From: Undaria pinnatifida | Lineage: Eukaryota; Sar; Phaeophyceae; Laminariales; Alariaceae | Direction: 5' to 3' | DNA length: 64,000 bases | Assembly (NCBI GenBank): GCA_012845835.1 | Contig: JABAKD010000025.1 | Span: forward strand, 1,453,001-1,517,000 | Part shown: one piece after another, positions 12,003-23,370 of the stretch | Layout of the letters: each line of letters starts with the position of its first letter | How positions within the stretch are numbered: position 1 is the stretch's first letter | Position numbers and translations under genes: made by a program | The notes under the pieces: model-generated | Told to the model about the DNA's origin: nothing | Databases searched by the model: none | Seen by the model: the letters and a program-made list of their open reading frames with translations, nothing else

Positions 12003-15000
12003 ATGAACGTTGAGGGAGAGCAGAATGCCTCTTGTGCCCCCGCTTCTCCGACAACTGCTTCGACCGCAGCAGTACAGCAGGCGCCACAGATCACGTCGTT
12101 CTTTCAACTCGAGCGCACTTCTACACAAGCGACTCCTGCCACGAGTCCGCCTGCTGCTGCTGCTGATCTACCAGCAGCAGCAGCAGCAGCAGCAGGCACC
12201 AACATGACAGCACCCGCATCGCCTCACCAGCAGCCAGTTGCTGACTCGCTCTCAGCAGCACGTACGAGTACCGCAGCAGACGAGTCAACACGCACCACCA
12301 GCCAAACCTCTCAGCCGGTGGTGGTGGACGTGGTGGACCAGGGGCCCAACACTTCCGTCGGCACGGAAGAACGATCCAAGTGAAAAAATGTGTTTGCTTC
12401 GTGGATTTGGCGTACCGTAGTATCGGTCCGCGTCTGGTGTCGAAACGTGCAGTCACCCGAATTGTGGGTTGGCTGTTTGCGCCACCCGCACTCCAGGGTT
12501 CGATTTTTTGTTCACGTTTTTTTCAGCCACACGTTCGCGATAGACGTTTTTTATTGCTGTGTGTGTAAATGGCTTTTTTTTTTCGCCACTCTTTTCGGTC
12601 GACATTTTGAAAAACACAAGGGAAATCTAAGAAAGAACCCCACTTTAATCTGCTGCTTGTGTACCTCTAGCTTTTCGGGCCACACGTTGCCGGTTACCGT
12701 AGTAGGGTAATTTTACGATTGAAATCGTGTGTATGATTTCTGTTGCAGAAATGCAGCAGCTTTGTTTCCAGCTGGCATACGTACCGTACGTGAGGAATGT
12801 TCCAATGTTCGATGGGACGCCTGCTTTGGACATGTTTTTTATGTTTTACCATGTACGATACCCCCACATTTACCAATACTACCTATATGTACATGTTTGA
12901 ACTGTCCTGTGTGTTCGTCGAAATTTTGTCGCTGATTTTTTGCGGCTGACTATGATTATGATGCAGCCGTGGCCTGTTTTGCACATGTGTTGTTCACCCC
13001 AATGGTACTTTCAACCGCATACGGCAATCGGAAAATTCGAAACGGTGCCCTTGACAATTCGAAATTTTCCAGCACATTTTTATGCGAAAGCATGATTTGG
13101 TTTTTGCCCACACGACACATGTCTTTGTACGTTCCAACATTGACCGCTTCGTGCCATCCCGGACATGATTGTCTCCGTTTGTCTCTTGTTTAGGGCTGGC
13201 GGCAAGCCAGGAGCGCCGCCATCTGAAGCAGCACCGTCACCAGCTCCAGCACCAGCACCGGCTCCAGCACCGACACCAGCGGCACCAGCTCCAGCATCGG
13301 CTCCAGCGCCGGCTTCAGCACCGGCTCCAGCGGCACCAGCTCCAGCATCGGCTCCAGCACCAGCTCCAACAACGGCACCCACACCAGCACCAGCACCAGC
13401 GCCAGGAGCACCGGTGGCCAACGATCGTCCGTCCGGGGACATGATGTTTCCCGGAGAGACAGAGTGGGAAGATGGGCTCGGCGGCGTTGTCTTCGGTACG
13501 CTGGCGCAGAACATGGGCAAGAGGAAGAAAGGGCAGCTGGAGTTGGAGCCGCCGGACTTCCCGATTCCCGACCTCGGTGGTGGAAGCCAAAGGAAGCGCT
13601 ACCCTCTGGGCTTCAAGGTGAATGCTGTGAGGTACTCGAAGAAACGCGTCAAGGGGGCGCAGGGGCCGGACGGCACTGTCGGAATATGTTACGCCAGCAG
13701 AGTCCTGGGGATTCCCGACAAGGCTACGTTGGCGGCGTGGGTCAAGGACATCGCCAAGTACGAAGCCGCGCTTGCGCAAGAGAACAACCCCAAGGGACGG
13801 AAGGGCAAGGAGAAGGCCAAGAGCCTCATGTCGCTGAACACCGGACGAGTGAAGACGCACGTGGACGCCGAGCGTGAGATCGTGGCCTGGATGAATGACC
13901 TGGGTTCTGAGGGCATCTCTGCCCGTGTTTCGACGAGGATGATCAAGAGCAAGGCCAACGAGCTCAACCCGACCTTCTTCGGGGTGAGGCCGCCGGCATC
14001 CGACCTCGAGGGCAACGTCAGGTACAAGAAGAGGCAGACGGCGTGGTGCAGAAGGTTTCTCCGGGCGTACCGCTTTTCTGTGCGAGCCGTCACCCGTCAA
14101 GGCCAGAAGCTCCCTTTCGGCTGGCCCGTGGTGGCCATGCAGGCCATCAAGGAGTGGAGGAGGCTGAAGTACGACGTGCCTTCCGCGCAAGAACTTGCGG
14201 ACGGAGTTGAATGCCTGGAGGTTGCGGCAGGGGTGGGAGGCAGCGCGAGCGGCGGCGGGGGCGGGAGTGGCGCTGGAGTGCCTTCGGGGCCGAAGCTCAA
14301 GTTCCCCTTGAAGAAGATCGGCAACATGGACGAAACTCCTACGTGGTTCGAGAGCCCGGGGAAGGACACTGTGCACGTGAGTATAAATTTTGTCCTCGTT
14401 TCGCTCCTACTGGGTAAGATGTAGCAGTTCCTGTTTTTGTCATGCATCAACGATTTCTCGGGCCACCTCTCTTTTCGTGATGGGGGTATCTACCTACATG
14501 TAGTTTTCGTGTTTTGCTTCGAGTTCCTGGCCTCCGCTGATTTTGGTGATGTTTTCTTACGACCACTGCTGTCACTTTCTGAATCTTGACAAAACAATCG
14601 TTTCTACAAACCCCACGTTGCCGTCGATTTTCCCTGCTCTACGGAACCCCTCAGAACACCGGCGAGTCGGAGGTTGCTGTCAAAACCGGTGGCAAGGAGA
14701 GGATGCGCATCACTTCGGTCCTGACGGTGTTCGCCGACGGCAGCAAGCTGCCGCCCCTCCTCATCTTCAAGGGCCAACCCACGCCGAAGGGGAAGTCCCC
14801 TGCCGCCAACAGCATCGAGCGCGAGTTCAAGAACTACAAGGACAAGAAGGGCTGTCCGTACCCCCGAGGTGTTGCCTACGCCGTGGACCCGAAGGGATGG
14901 CACTCCCAGCGGGTGTTCGACGACGTGTGGGTGCCGCAGGTGTGGAACCAGCGCCCGGGGCGGCAGGGCCGCCTGGGCGGCTACCGTCAGCCTGACACCC

Positions 15001-15383
15001 TGCTGGCGTGGGACGACTACACCGTCCACAAGACGGACGCGTCCAACAAGGCGACGGCAGAGTCCAACACGACGCTGTTTCACATCCCGGGAGGCCTGAC
15101 TCCCAAGCTCCAGCCGTGCGATGGCCTCGTCAACAAGCTGTTCAAGGGAAACCTATCCAAGTTGTACGACGACCACATGGCTTCCAAGGACGCCAAGCGC
15201 GACGAACGCGGCTACCCGGAGGCCCCTTCGCGGGGTTTGGTGGCACAGTGGGTGAAGAAGGCATGGGATGCCTTGACCGCGGATGAGATCCGCTCGAGCT
15301 GGAGGAAGGCTGGCCTGCTGCTTCCCTTCGACGGGTCGGAGGACGAGGCCTGGGCCAACAAGGAGCTTGGCTCCAACGCCTAG
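12003..15383 (+). CDS. Pogo/Tigger-type DDE transposase (three exons)
   Basis: Exons 12003-12379, 13194-14376 and 14655-15383; both introns are GT-AG and in phase, giving 762 residues. The first exon is a Ser/Thr/Ala/Gln-rich tail with a poly-Ala run and an ITSFF motif. Exon 2 opens with an Ala-Pro low-complexity tract, then a basic region (KRYPLGFKVNAVRY) like a DNA-binding helix-turn-helix, then a second DNA-binding-like stretch (TAWCRRFLRAYRFSVR). The DDE_1 catalytic core follows: NMDETPTWF (Asp505), LLAWDDYTVH (Asp640/641) and LQPCDGLVNKLFKG (Asp676), about 34 residues between the last two acids as in the pogo group. The ATG at 12003 was chosen because the upstream frame runs into the terminal repeat. 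The TAG at 15381 appears premature: the same frame continues 50 codons as an acidic tail to a TAG at 15534. It may still be active, or just inactivated; not decidable here. Confidence 0.85.
13230..13410. repeat. Ala-Pro-encoding minisatellite within the transposase gene
   Basis: Near-tandem GCTCCAGCACCAGC-type hexamer/15-mer repeats encode an Ala-Pro-rich linker (PAPAPAPAPTPAAPAP) between the N-terminal tail and the DNA-binding region. Both strands are open here because of the repeat, so opposite-strand frames are shadows. Confidence 0.85.
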
Positions 15384-15536
15384 GGAGAGCCCCTCGACGC
15401 GCCATCGGCCGGTGCGGACAAGGTGAAGTCGTCGTCGGGAACCGGCAACTTGCTGGAGGTGCTGGACATCGACGACGACGACGACACGGGCGTGCTGGTG
15501 GTGGACATCAGCGATGACGAGGGCAAGGGGCTGTAG
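15384..15536 (+). pseudogene. In-frame acidic C-terminal extension beyond the transposase stop
   Basis: Directly after the TAG at 15381-15383 the same frame reads 50 more codons, including LLEVLDIDDDDDTGVLVVDI and SDDEGKGL, ending with TAG at 15534-15536. Codon use and the acidic composition resemble tails of pogo/jerky-type transposases. Most simply one sense codon (for example CAG) mutated to TAG. A short terminal exon joined by splicing around the stop is an alternative. Confidence 0.6.
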
Positions 15537-16011
15537 GCATCTATAGCGATGCTGGTGTTGACAAAAATGATTGGTGTTGTCTTTCTCATGTTCCTCGCGT
15601 TTCTCTTCCGTCTGTTGTTTTCTTAGCCGCGTAGAGTGCAACATTGTTGTATTTCGTGGTTTTCGACTTTTGGTCGTGGTTGTTGCAGCAGCCTGGTTCG
15701 TTTTTGAAGAGGACAGATGGCGCACTCTGTGGCGCCGTCTCGCGTCATATCGGGCGAGGTATCTTCGATTTAGTTTCCACTTTTTGATGCTCCATCAAGC
15801 CAAGAGAGCTGTTTTTTTTCGAGCTTTCTCGGCTTTGAGGGGGGTCAGTCATCGTCGGAGTAATGTGCTCAGGAGTTTTGTCCCCGCAATACGGTAACCG
15901 TTGTTGTGTGCGGACGTTCGGACAAGTATCACCCCCCGGCAATATCACACCGCTTCAAGTGTGCGGCAGCAGCGGCTCAACTCTACAAGGAAGGAGTGCT
16001 TCGGTATCCCC

Positions 16012-16212
16012 CCCCAAGCACGACCTGTGGGTGTTCGGAGGTTATCACACCCCCTGGTTTATCACACCCCCAAACACAACCTGTGGGTGTTCGGACGTGC
16101 TACCACACCCCCTGGTTTATCACACCCCCACATTTATCACACCCCCAAACGTACCCTGTGGGTGGTCGGACGTGCTATCACACCCCCTGCTTTATCACAC
16201 CCCCTGGGGGCC
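16012..16212 (+). repeat. Tandem subterminal array of the pogo element
   Basis: Three units of about 65 bp with the words CCTGTGGGTGTTCGGA and TATCACACCCCCTGGTTTA alternating. It lies 100-300 bp inside the right terminal repeat. Probably a cis-acting end region (inference). Confidence 0.8.
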
Positions 16213-16315
16213 GCCACGACCAGCACTATATCACCGGGGCTACACAAGATACCACACCCCCCCCACAATACCACACCCGGTGATAATATTTTCAAGCGCT
16301 CAAATGTATCACCGG

Positions 16316-16342
16316 GGGTGTGTTATCTTGTGTAGTTTACGG
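16316..16342 (-). repeat. Right terminal inverted repeat of the pogo element
   Basis: GGGTGTGTTATCTTGTGTAG followed by TTTACGG; reverse complement of the left end with one indel. A TA follows at 16343-16344. Confidence 0.85.
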
Positions 16343-16619
16343 TAGTCTAGTCCCACTTCCAAGAATGCAGGGCGCCATTTAGCTATCAATACAGGTGGTT
16401 ACCATGAAATTCTCAACTGGATCCCACAGCAGTGGTTTCGTTGTCTATCGGTATCGTAAATCTTGCACGCCGATGACACATGCAATAGCCCCCTGCAAAC
16501 GAATCGCGTTCCAGCTCAAACCCTAGCAAAACGCTTTCGAGCTTTCGCACAACGTAATGCGTATATACGCGTGTGAGGTTCCGCAACCTCCCGGCTTTGT
16601 TGAGATCGCCCAAGAGGTG

Positions 16620-16845
16620 CGTTCCACGGCGCCGTCAGATTTTGTCCCCTCGAAACAGGTTATTTCAATAGTTTTCGTTACAGTTTCCCCATGTGCAGGT
16701 TGGTTGAAGGATGGACGTCTTTGTATAAACCTCCTGACCCCGGTATTAGCTGGCACTTTGGGGATTCGCCGACCTGTAACCTCCATCCGGACATACACAT
16801 GCCGTGACACGCGTGATGGGAGTATCACACACAGCTTACAACGAT
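16620..16845 (+). repeat. Dispersed repeat family A, copy 3
   Basis: Landmarks GTCAGATTTTGTCCCCTCG, GATTCGCCGACCTGTAACC, CGGACATACACATGCCGTGA and GGAGTATCACACACAGCTT in the same order as the other copies. No coding capacity. Confidence 0.65.
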
Positions 16846-18027
16846 GACCACCTTCGACCGAATCCTATAACACGGCTATAATAATAGCTGTATGTACCAT
16901 AGTCTATACGTAGAGCAGAAGTAGACAACTGTCTTAGTATATTTCTGGACAAAAAAGGGCATCCATCACTTTCCTTACTTTGACGTATCATATTATCATG
17001 TTGTCGTCACCGGCAAATCATCGAGCACAACCAAACATTGCAATTGGAACATTGTGTACTAGAACACATCAACAATTGGAACATTGTTGTGTAGAACACA
17101 TCAACCATTCAAGAGAAATGTTGTTCGTTTACGTTAGCGGTTGTTTGTGCGTTTTAGCGTACAGACGATGATCGCTGTGTGGGCGAGTGGGGGGCGAGTT
17201 GATAATGGACCTTATTGTCCACGAAGATCTGCAACGGTCTACAGGCAACGACAAAGGTCTCCGCTCGGATTTGGTAGCGGGGGTATCTCTGGCCTAGTCC
17301 GGCTGGTGATTCCTACCCTCGGTGAAGGCCGCGCAAGGCGGTGATGGTGCGTTTACCTAGACCTCGACGCCGAGAAGTATATTCCTCGAAGATTCGAACG
17401 TGGTCATCGCCGAAGCACAGAGAGCTATGATGGGTGCAGCCTGAGGAGGTGTGGAGAAACCGACCGCATCGTGGGCAGGCAAAAATGCAGGAAGGTCCAA
17501 GCGGACTGCTGTTTTTGGATGGGACGGACGTAGTACGGTGTACCCACACGGTATCCAAGGAACCTACCGAGATAAGAGTCAAAGAACCACGGGAGTTTCT
17601 GAGTGTGTTCTTCCCATTAAAGTGGTATTTCCATATCCAGGATCTCAACTGTGGAAGAAAACCCCACGTGCACAGGATACACGTGATAAGATGTGTCCAG
17701 GATCCGCTGCTCAACCATAGACAGCTCGCAAACCCCACGTACACGTATAGACTATAATACTTTAAGTGTGAAAGGCGGAGAAATCGGTGGGGCAAAGGGA
17801 CATTTTTTTTTATTTTATTTTTCTTTACCCTCCGGCGGATGGGGAAAAATAAAGCTTTAGCTCACCACACAATTCCACGTATTTTCATACGCGTCGTGTG
17901 TCGATTTAACTCAGTTGCTTTCGCAGCCCGACGCTAGCTGGCACACCCTTCGGGTCCCATCGTAGGTATAGCGTCAGCTACAGGGACCAGGGGGAATTGA
18001 CAGTCCCGCTACACGCGCACGACCCTA
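16846..18027. other. Intergenic region without recognised gene
   Basis: Several open frames at 17313-17795 overlap on both strands without a family motif. A GGATACACGTGATAAGATG word at about 17677 echoes the start of repeat family A. A T-rich run lies near 17802-17824. Nothing else supported. Confidence 0.5.
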
Positions 18028-18830
18028 TAGATGGGATACACGTGATAAACTGATACATTTTCTTCCACAGCTGTCAAATGTGTCCCCCTCTAAACGTGTT
18101 TTATAGTTTTTGCGCACAACAACCTGATTAACATCACCCTGTTGCTCCTGGTACAAGCTGCACTGTAGTTCAGTTGAGTCGCCAACTTATATTTTCCTCT
18201 CCTTGTCTTGTGTTTTATTTTCTTGCTTTTTTTGTCTTTTTCGTTTCTCTCCTTTCCATCTTCGTTTTTGTTTGTTTCGCTTTCTTTTCTTCTTTACTCT
18301 CCTTTCCTTTCCTTTATCTTATTTTCTTTTTTTTATTTCTCTTCTCCAATTGACTTGACTTGCGTCTGTCGTGCGTATGCGTAGTGATAGATACTAATAA
18401 TACGTGTAATATATACGGCGTACATGGTAATCTTTCTTGGGTGGCAAGCGGTATAGTCGGTTTCTCCAGGCGTGAATAATGAGACTTATCGTACCGGTAC
18501 GGACCTGGCACATCGTAGACTGACTGCCGGTTTCACTTTTATATATTTCTGGTGGAGGCATGAATTGCGTCAGCTGTGATATATGCGTGTACCACCTCGG
18601 GTTGCTTGTGTTTTTCTCCAAGTTATTCCTTATCTCCAGAGTGACTGGAGCCTGTCCTGTGACCACGGACTTGATTATGCGAGTTAATGTGACAACAACA
18701 ACAACAACAATCCTTAATGAGGACACACACCCAGTAATACGGGCGATCCGAGAGTATCACACACAAGTTGCAAACATGAGTTTAGACGAAATCTTATTCT
18801 CGATCTCACAGCTGGAGCGAGTGTATTAAT
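18028..18830 (+). repeat. Dispersed repeat family A, copy 4, split by an insertion
   Basis: The left part 18028-18193 (GATACACGTGATAAACTGAT ... GTTGAGTCGCCAACTTATA) and right part 18712-18830 (TCCTTAATGAGGACACACAC ... CTCACAGCTGGAGCG) together equal copy 2, in which the two parts are contiguous. About 518 bp sit between them. Confidence 0.75.
18194..18711 (+). mobile_element. About 518-bp insertion with (CAA)n end, inside repeat family A
   Basis: The boundaries are inferred from copy 2 of the host repeat. The left part is T/C-rich. The right end carries CCTGTGACCACGGACTTGAT and then (ACA)n at 18691-18711. About 105 bp of the right end recur in inverse orientation at 29606-29710, where the tail reads (TTG)n. 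The simple-repeat tail suggests a retroposon (SINE or truncated LINE 3' end). No coding sequence is recognised. Confidence 0.6.
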
Positions 18831-19229
18831 ATTTGTGGAATATAGACTAGGCGAGGGATGTGACACTGACAAAATAATGTTAGGTTGTTTGCCACGATGT
18901 GAGGAGGGTTTACCTGTCTTGGGAGCGATAACGATTTGCCACGCTAATCATATTGTTATAAGGCTTAGTTTGGGTAAGCTATTGGTTAACCAGTTGCAAG
19001 TGGTCAAACAGACTAATACCCCACTAATTAATTTAACAAGTGGCGTCGTCGAGCTTGATGTGCTATTGTGGCAGCGTTCTTCCGGTTTCTCCGATTTTTT
19101 TTTCGTAGCGATTTTGCTTTTGCTTTCCATCGAGCCCACAACCCCTGTTCCTTCTCGGGTGGCTTCTCAATGGAGGGAGCGCCCTTCCTCCTACAACGGC
19201 GACCACAACAGCAGTGAGATGGCAGGGGC

Positions 19230-19433
19230 CCCTCCTGTTGGTCGCCGCGCACGTACCACACGGACGACACCTTCCAAGTACGTGCGGACGACTCTGCTCT
19301 GCGGAGCACACTTCTCGTCTCGAATTTTGGTCCCTCCTGTTGGTTGCTGGGCACGCACCACACAGAGGACACTTTCCGAGTACGGGCGGACGACACTGCT
19401 CTTCGGAGCACACCCCTCGTCCCGGCCTCTGGC
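19230..19433. repeat. Two-copy tandem duplication, about 102-bp unit
   Basis: Both units start at CCCTCCTGTTGGT and share ACCACAC, TACG(T/G)GCGGACGAC and TCTTCGGAGCACAC-like words at regular 102-base spacing. An open frame crosses both units (18835-19671, +), but frames are open on both strands, so coding is doubtful. The surrounding 18835-20520 stretch holds no recognised gene; short T-runs ending in CG (19095, 19590, 19850, 20310) recur there. Confidence 0.6.
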
Positions 19434-20929
19434 CGCATCAGTTCACCGCCAGCTGGTCATAGACCACTCAGCAGTGGAACTGCCCGAGCCCCACCCATCA
19501 GACTTGTTTGCTCCGCGCTCTGCCAGCATGTTGCACAGCACATATCCGCGAGTTGCCAGCACAAGCCCCAAGATCGGCCGTCGACTCGTACTTTTTTTTC
19601 GCGCTTTGGGGCTCGGAGGCATATGCACGACATGCCACGGACAAGCATACTGGAATCAACCCTTCGAATGACATTCGAAGGGGACTTCGCTCGCTGAGAG
19701 AGCCCATCGCCCAGCACATCCTTGCTGTCAGTGCCAGACCGTCCTTCGCGGGACCCCCTTGGACTACGGGCACCGTGCTCTAGGAGCTCATGTCGGGGCT
19801 CCTTCCTTGTGATCTACCTGGGAAGAAACAGGCGGTGCTCGTGGAATGGGCTTTTTTTTTCGTTTGGCGAATTTTCCAGTACACGCGTTATCGTATGGGT
19901 TTCAGTACATACGTCGATCATTCTTGTGCGTCGAACAAGCAGCCCTTGTGCCCCCTTTCTGCCGAAATTAGTACAAGCTACGAATTTGGCACCTCGGACC
20001 CCTCTCCGATCTTTCTCGATCAACAGCGTTCCACTACTGCTGTCCGTCGCGTAGCTTCAACCACCATCATTTTTGCAGAGGTGCCAACTACAGTGCAGCA
20101 CAATGGGCTCGCTGTCAATGCCTGCCATATACCGCCGGATTCTCTACTGTAGAAGTCACTGTACAGCAGCCAAGCCGCCTACTTTGCTCCTGCTCATACA
20201 CCACATAGCTCGACCCTTCACTGCCCCAGCGTCCACAGTTACAGCACCGCAGCTCTGACACCCCCCACTGCTGTGCGAGTGCTCCTTGCAAGTTCGATTC
20301 GAGAGGTTTTTTTTCCGTCCTGGCCCCTCCGTGACTAGAACTTGAACCTAGTGAACGCTGAAACTCTGTGCTGGCTTTTTTGGGCAAGGCTGTTGGTATG
20401 TGCGATGCCCTATATTCTCCCATTCATGGGTACGCGGGGACTATGATACCACTTTCTGTGTATGCACAGCTGTGACCGTGCGGCACTCCGCACTGCTGTC
20501 AACGTAACTGCTGTCCCTTTATCGGTGGGAGTGGGTACGGATTCTTTTTTCAGCTGTCCGGGCGTTAGGCCGTCTTCCTGCCGGTACATGTGCTGCCCTT
20601 CACGATATTGCTAGGGTCTACGCTGGAATTTTTTTCTTCTTCTTCTCTGCACATGTTCGGACAGCCACTGCCCGTTACAGAGCGCTTACTACACAGTTCG
20701 CGGAGATACTGCGCTTCACAGTTTTTACTAGTGCAGTGGAGAACAGCCCGTTTAATGCGGTACCTTTGGGGGCAAACAGCCTTTCTATTCGACTGTGGGC
20801 GTGCACATTTTTCTACAGCTGGTGTTGGTACTACACTACCCATCTTGGTGCGGTTGAAATTACCGTTACCTGTAAACACAGCAGTGATACTGCAGCAATC
20901 AGCACTACTGCAGGCGCGACTGTCCCCCT

Positions 20930-22990
20930 TTAGTGCGGTCGGGGGAAACTACTTTGTTTGGGAGGGTTATACTGCCCGTTTTTTTTTTAATATACGGTTG
21001 GTGCGCGAACGTATACTGTCCTACCCCCCACTACACTACTGTGGGGGCAGATGCTGCCCATTTTTATACGGTTGGCTGCGCGATCCTTCACTGTGCTTCC
21101 CCCCTACACTGCACCTAGGGTAAATGCTGCCCGTTTTAGTGCGACGAGTGTCAGCGTGTTGGGCGATCTTTCACTGTGCTCCCCCCCCTACACTACACCT
21201 AGGGTAAATGCTGCCCGTTTTGGTGCGATGAGTGTCAGCGTGTTGGGCGATCTTTCACTGTGTTCCCCCCCCTACACTACACCTAGGGTAAATGCTGCCC
21301 GTTTTGGTGCGATGAGTGTCAGCGTGTTGGGCGATCTTACACTGTGCTTCCACCCCTACACTACACCTAGGGTAAATGCTGCCCGTTTTGGTGCGATGAG
21401 TGTCAGCGTGTTGGGCGATCTTACACTGTGCTTCCACCCCTACACTACACCTAGGGTAAATGCTGCCCGTTTTGGTGCGACGAGTGTCAGCGTGTTGGGC
21501 GATCTTTCACTGTGCTCCCCCCCCTACACTACACCTAGGGTAAATGCTGCCCGTTTTGGTGCGATGAGTGTCAGCGTGTTGGGCGATCTTACACTGTGCT
21601 CCCCCCCCTACACTACACCTAGGGTAAATGCTGCCCGTTTTGGTGCGATGAGTGTCAGCGTGTTGGGCGATCTTTCACTGTGCTTCCACCCCTACACTAC
21701 ACCTAGGGTAAATGCTGCCCGTTTTGGTGCGATGAGTGTCAGCGTGTTGGGCGATCTTTCACTGTGTTCCCCCCCCTACACTACACCTAGGGTAAATGCT
21801 GCCCGTTTTGGTGCGATGAGTGTCAGCGTGTTGGGCGATCTTACACTGTGCTTCCACCCCTACACTACACCTAGGGTAAATGCTGCCCGTTTTGGTGCGA
21901 TGAGTGTCAGCGTGTTGGGCGATCTTACACTGTGCTTCCACCCCTACACTACACCTAGGGTAAATGCTGCCCGTTTTGGTGCGACGAGTGTCAGCGTGTT
22001 GGGCGATCTTTCACTGTGCTCCCCCCCCTACACTACACCTAGGGTAAATGCTGCCCGTTTCGGTGCGATGAGTGTCAGCGTGTTGGGCGATCTTACACTG
22101 TGCTTCCACCCCTACACTACACCTAGGGTAAATGCTGCCCGTTTTAGTGCGATGAGTGTCAGCGTGTTGGGCGATCTTACACTGTGCTTCCACCCCTACA
22201 CTACACCTAGGGTAAATGCTGCCCGTTTTCGTGCGACGAGTGTCAGCGTGTTGGGCGATCTTTCACTGTGCTCCCCCCCCTACACTACACCTAGGGTAAA
22301 TGCTGCCCGTTTGGGTGCGATGAGTGTCAGCGTGTTGGGCGATCTTTCACTGTGTTCCCCCCCTACACTACACCTAGGGTAAATGCTGCCCGTTTTGGTG
22401 CGATGAGTGTCAGCGTGTTGGGCGATCTTACACTGTGCTTCCACCCCTACACTACACCTAGGGTAAATTCTGCCCGTTTTGGTGCGATGAGTGTCAGCGT
22501 GTTGGGCGATCTTACACTGTGCTTCCACCCCTACACTACACCTAGGGTAAATGCTGCCCGTTTTGGTGCGATGAGTGTCAGCGTGTTGGGCGATCTTACA
22601 CTGTGCTTCCCCCCCTACACTACACCTAGGGTAAATGCTGCCCGTTTTGGTGCGATGAGTGTCAGCGTGTTGGGCGATCTTTCACTGTGCTTCCACCCCT
22701 ACACTACACCTAGGGTAAATGCTGCCTGTTTTGGTGCGACGAGTGTCAGCGTGTTGGGTGACCTTTCACTGTGCTCCCCTCCTACACTACACCTAGGGTA
22801 AATGCTGCCCGTTTTGGTGCGATGAGTGTCAGCGTGTTGGGCGATCTTACACTGTGCTTCCCCCCCTACACTACACCTACGGTAAATGCTGCCTGTTTTG
22901 GTGCGATGAGCGTCGGCGTGTTGGGCGAACCCTTTTTATGATAACCCCTACATTACACCTAGGGTAAATGCTGCCCGTTTTGGTCCGATG
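20930..22990 (+). repeat. 84-bp satellite array, about 22 copies plus degenerate edges
   Basis: Unit contains CCTAGGGTAAATGCTGCCCG, TGAGTGTCAGCGTGTTGGGC and a TTACACTGTGCTTCCACCCC variant region. Monomers repeat every 84 bases from about 21114 to 22950; two or three diverged monomers lie on each side (20930-21110, 22960-23220). Since 84 is a multiple of three, one frame stays open for 443 codons (21051-22382) until a one-base loss in a C-run at about 22360 shifts it. Variants are interspersed: ACGAG versus ATGAG, TTTCA versus TTACA, and CTCCCC, GTTCCC or CTTCCACC. There is no initiation context or family match, so it is read as satellite DNA. Confidence 0.9.
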
Positions 22991-23370
22991 AGCGTGGGCG
23001 TTTTGGGCGACGCTCTCCTGTGCTACCTCCCCCAGCCTAGGTCGAATGATGCCTGTTTAAGTGCGATGGCTGCAGACGTACCTTTACTGTGTTGCACCCC
23101 CTGCACTGCGGTTGGGGTCAGTGCTGCCCAGTTTTGGCTCCTTGTGCTGCGGTTCGTGCGGGCGTTACCCATATACCCTACGGTCAGACTGGGCGCTGCT
23201 CTTATGTTGCGGTTGTGATGATTGGTACCTTGTTACTGCTGTACTCCTCTTATACGGCTAGTTGACGTGGCTGCTACCATCATTGAGGCTGGATGGAGTC
23301 AAGGCCCATATTGTTGCTGTTTGCTGAAACACAGATATACCGCTACTTGGAGCAGGAACACCACAACAAT

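Larger units (their letters stand above)
11727..16342 (+). mobile_element. Pogo-type DNA transposon, apparently full length
   Basis: The ends match as inverted repeats of about 27 bp: left 11727-11754, right 16316-16342, sharing AACTACACAAGATAACACAC with one indel and one substitution further out. A TA dinucleotide flanks each end (11725-11726 and 16343-16344), the target duplication expected for Tc1/mariner-pogo elements. The element encodes a spliced DDE transposase with the pogo signature. Subterminal repeats lie inside both ends. Length about 4.6 kb. It sits between two copies of dispersed repeat family A. Confidence 0.85.

Noticed and set aside
13315-14376. 353-codon frame on the - strand
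   Set aside because: Shadow of the transposase exon 2 on the opposite strand; no family motif.
21051-22382. 443-codon protein of 28-residue repeats
   Set aside because: The unit length is a multiple of three, which keeps a frame open by default. A one-base change ends it, and there is no start context or family.
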